Below, in pieces: positions 15,116 to 16,345 of a stretch of DNA of 16,345 nt. The position numbers were made by a program, and so were the translations under genes. Every line of letters starts with the position of its first letter. The stretch's first letter is position 1. The DNA comes from an uncultured Lachnospiraceae bacterium (lineage in GTDB: Bacteria; Bacillota; Clostridia; Lachnospirales; Lachnospiraceae), in NCBI GenBank assembly GCA_902782815.1, contig CACZOS010000116.1, positions 1 through 16,345 on the forward strand. Direction: 5' to 3'. The notes beneath the pieces were generated by a model. The model searched no databases. It saw only the letters and a program-made list of their open reading frames with translations, and was not told where the DNA came from.

Positions 15116-15961
15116 ATGACAGCAGTCCAGTCAGGAATTGCTGCCGGCAGTATTGCGGAGCCGGGGATGGAATATTTCCTCCCCGGCTGGCTGCCAGGGC
15201 TTTTGATCGCATCAGTTGTGCTTACGGCCCTGCTGCTGGCGGTAAACATTATCCAGCTCCTTACGATCCTGCAGCTGAAAAGGCCGCATACCATACGGCT
15301 TAAGGGCATGAGGACAAAACTCCGGGATCTGACAGTACAGGTCCGAAAACCAAAACAGGAAACTGCCCCGCGATCCTCAAAGGATGGGCCTTCCAACAGT
15401 AATATCCCGGAAGTTTCCATTCCAGCCAGGCCTGCATCAAAGCAGCCTGACAATGTGATCCCAGCCAGCGATAAAACGTTTCTATCTGCCGGTTTGGGAA
15501 GAACAAACCATACAGACCCGGGAGTTGATCCTCCTCTTCCGGCTCTGCAGTCCGGAAACGGGGCTGTGTCCATACTACCCTCTGGTCGAAGCAGCCCCGT
15601 TATCCGGCCTTCGGAACCGTTGTATCCTGTCGAGATCTGTTCCTCGGTATATTATAACCCTCAGATGCCGGTCCATTTCCAGAAAGCTTCCGGTGAGAAT
15701 ACGGTGTTTGCCCTCTGGAGTGACCATACGGTCCGGCCTTCGGAAGAGTGCTTCATGGGGTTCAACTCAGCTGCTTTCTACAGCATACACCGTTTCCCAA
15801 AAGCTTTCGAATTTGTCGATGGGTCCGGCACCGCTGTGGACCTCTCAAAGGCCCAGTCTATGAAACTGTCTGAAGTGCTACAGAATACTGTCGTTTCAAT
15901 CCATGCAGGCACGATCCGTATGGAGCGAAAAGGTATCATCAGAGTGGAGGTGATGAATTAA
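15116..15961 (+). CDS. Single-pass membrane protein with Pro/Ser-rich linker and globular C-domain
   Basis: 281 residues with a strong transmembrane segment at about 28-54 (GLLIASVVLTALLLAVNIIQ...), followed by a positively charged patch (KRPHTIRLKGMRTKLR), so the long C-terminal part is probably cytoplasmic by the positive-inside rule. Residues about 78-168 are a Pro/Ser/Asn-rich disordered linker. Residues about 169-281 look like a beta-rich domain (YPVEICSSVYYN, NTVFALWS, AFEFVDGSG, GIIRVEVMN). AAAGGAGGT lies nine bases before the ATG. The domain is not recognised; it could tether the ATPase encoded just upstream to the membrane. Confidence 0.75.
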   Translation: MTAVQSGIAAGSIAEPGMEYFLPGWLPGLLIASVVLTALLLAVNIIQLLTILQLKRPHTIRLKGMRTKLRDLTVQVRKPKQETAPRSSKDGPSNSNIPEVSIPARPASKQPDNVIPASDKTFLSAGLGRTNHTDPGVDPPLPALQSGNGAVSILPSGRSSPVIRPSEPLYPVEICSSVYYNPQMPVHFQKASGENTVFALWSDHTVRPSEECFMGFNSAAFYSIHRFPKAFEFVDGSGTAVDLSKAQSMKLSEVLQNTVVSIHAGTIRMERKGIIRVEVMN

Positions 15962-16312
15962 ATGATGAAAAGACTGTTCAGCTTTATTATTACCATTGCC
16001 GTGCTTGCAGCATTAGGAGTTTTCCTGATCACAGAAAACCCCAATGCTGATGACTTTTCAAAATGGTATGTTAAGAATAATCCCACAGAAATGGGCTCAT
16101 TCTTCGACGAGGTTTATGAGGCCCTCGTGAAGCAGGAGACTGCATCAAAAGACTATGTCCTGTTCAGCGTGTTCGAAATCAAAAACGCAAAATACGTAGG
16201 GATCGCCGGGCATTTCTGGGGTAAAGATTTCGTTGAAAAAGCAAAAGAGAATGCTTCAAATATCATCGAACAGGCAAGACAGAAACTGGAGGACAGTCTC
16301 CCCAACGGATGA
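15962..16312 (+). CDS. Small membrane-anchored DUF4359-like protein
   Basis: 116 residues. The N-terminal hydrophobic segment 4-24 (RLFSFIITIAVLAALGVFLI) is followed by ENPNADDFSKWY, a pattern (Asn-Pro soon after the anchor, then DYVLFSVFEI at 64-73 and a KYVGIAGHFW strand) that resembles the DUF4359 family of short exported bacterial proteins. The soluble part should lie outside the membrane, or the segment could be a cleaved signal. The start is at the tandem ATG immediately after the previous stop; GGAGG lies 11 bases upstream. It is the last gene in view; the operon may continue beyond the window. Confidence 0.65.
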   Translation: MMKRLFSFIITIAVLAALGVFLITENPNADDFSKWYVKNNPTEMGSFFDEVYEALVKQETASKDYVLFSVFEIKNAKYVGIAGHFWGKDFVEKAKENASNIIEQARQKLEDSLPNG

Positions 16313-16345
16313 ATCAGATAAGAACTGAAAAGAATTATTGTTTCC

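Noticed and set aside
1..16345. CRISPR array, tRNA genes, transposase or integrase
   Set aside because: None seen on either strand; the only repeats are the short ones listed.

Overview
The window looks like a chromosomal piece from a Gram-positive anaerobe, probably a Clostridia/Lachnospiraceae-type Firmicute. The grounds are strong AGGAGG-type ribosome binding sites before nearly every gene, a Firmicute-like class II lysyl-tRNA synthetase, and a sigma-70-region-4-like small regulator of a kind common in clostridial accessory DNA. No taxonomic marker was searched, so this is an impression.

Layout: (1) 1-1017, the 3' two-thirds of lysS, closed by a perfect rho-independent terminator at 1069-1098. 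(2) 1099-1645, a gene-poor, partly very A-rich stretch with a tandem repeat. (3) 1646-2170, a small sigma-like helix-turn-helix protein. (4) 2171-2582, a second geneless stretch with inverted repeats. (5) 2583-16312, a long, same-strand, tightly packed accessory operon of thirteen genes.

The core of the operon is a complete ubiquitin-type conjugation cassette: an E2 with canonical HPN and catalytic-Cys spacing, a ubiquitin-like protein whose end aligns without gaps to ubiquitin apart from a two-residue tail, an E1 with an adenylation domain plus a C-terminal region resembling the E1 ubiquitin-fold domain with a zinc ribbon inserted, and a JAB/MPN (JAMM) metalloprotease. Next come a small zinc-ribbon protein, a transglutaminase-like Cys-His-Asp protein and an AAA+-like protein that lacks a Walker A motif and appears frameshifted at its 3' end. 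The distal half encodes a small unknown protein, a lipoprotein, a multi-pass membrane protein, a candidate tubulin/FtsZ-like nucleotide-binding protein, a 1076-residue protein with actin/Hsp70-fold ATPase motifs, a single-pass membrane protein with a proline-rich linker, and a small DUF4359-like anchored protein.

Working model (inference): the E1, E2 and JAB activate, transfer and mature or remove the ubiquitin-like modifier in the cytoplasm. The membrane, lipoprotein and cytoskeletal-type NTPase genes suggest the modification acts on, or is organised by, an envelope-associated assembly. This gene set goes well beyond the compact four-gene bacterial Ubl operons (Bil type) and is the most interesting content of the window.
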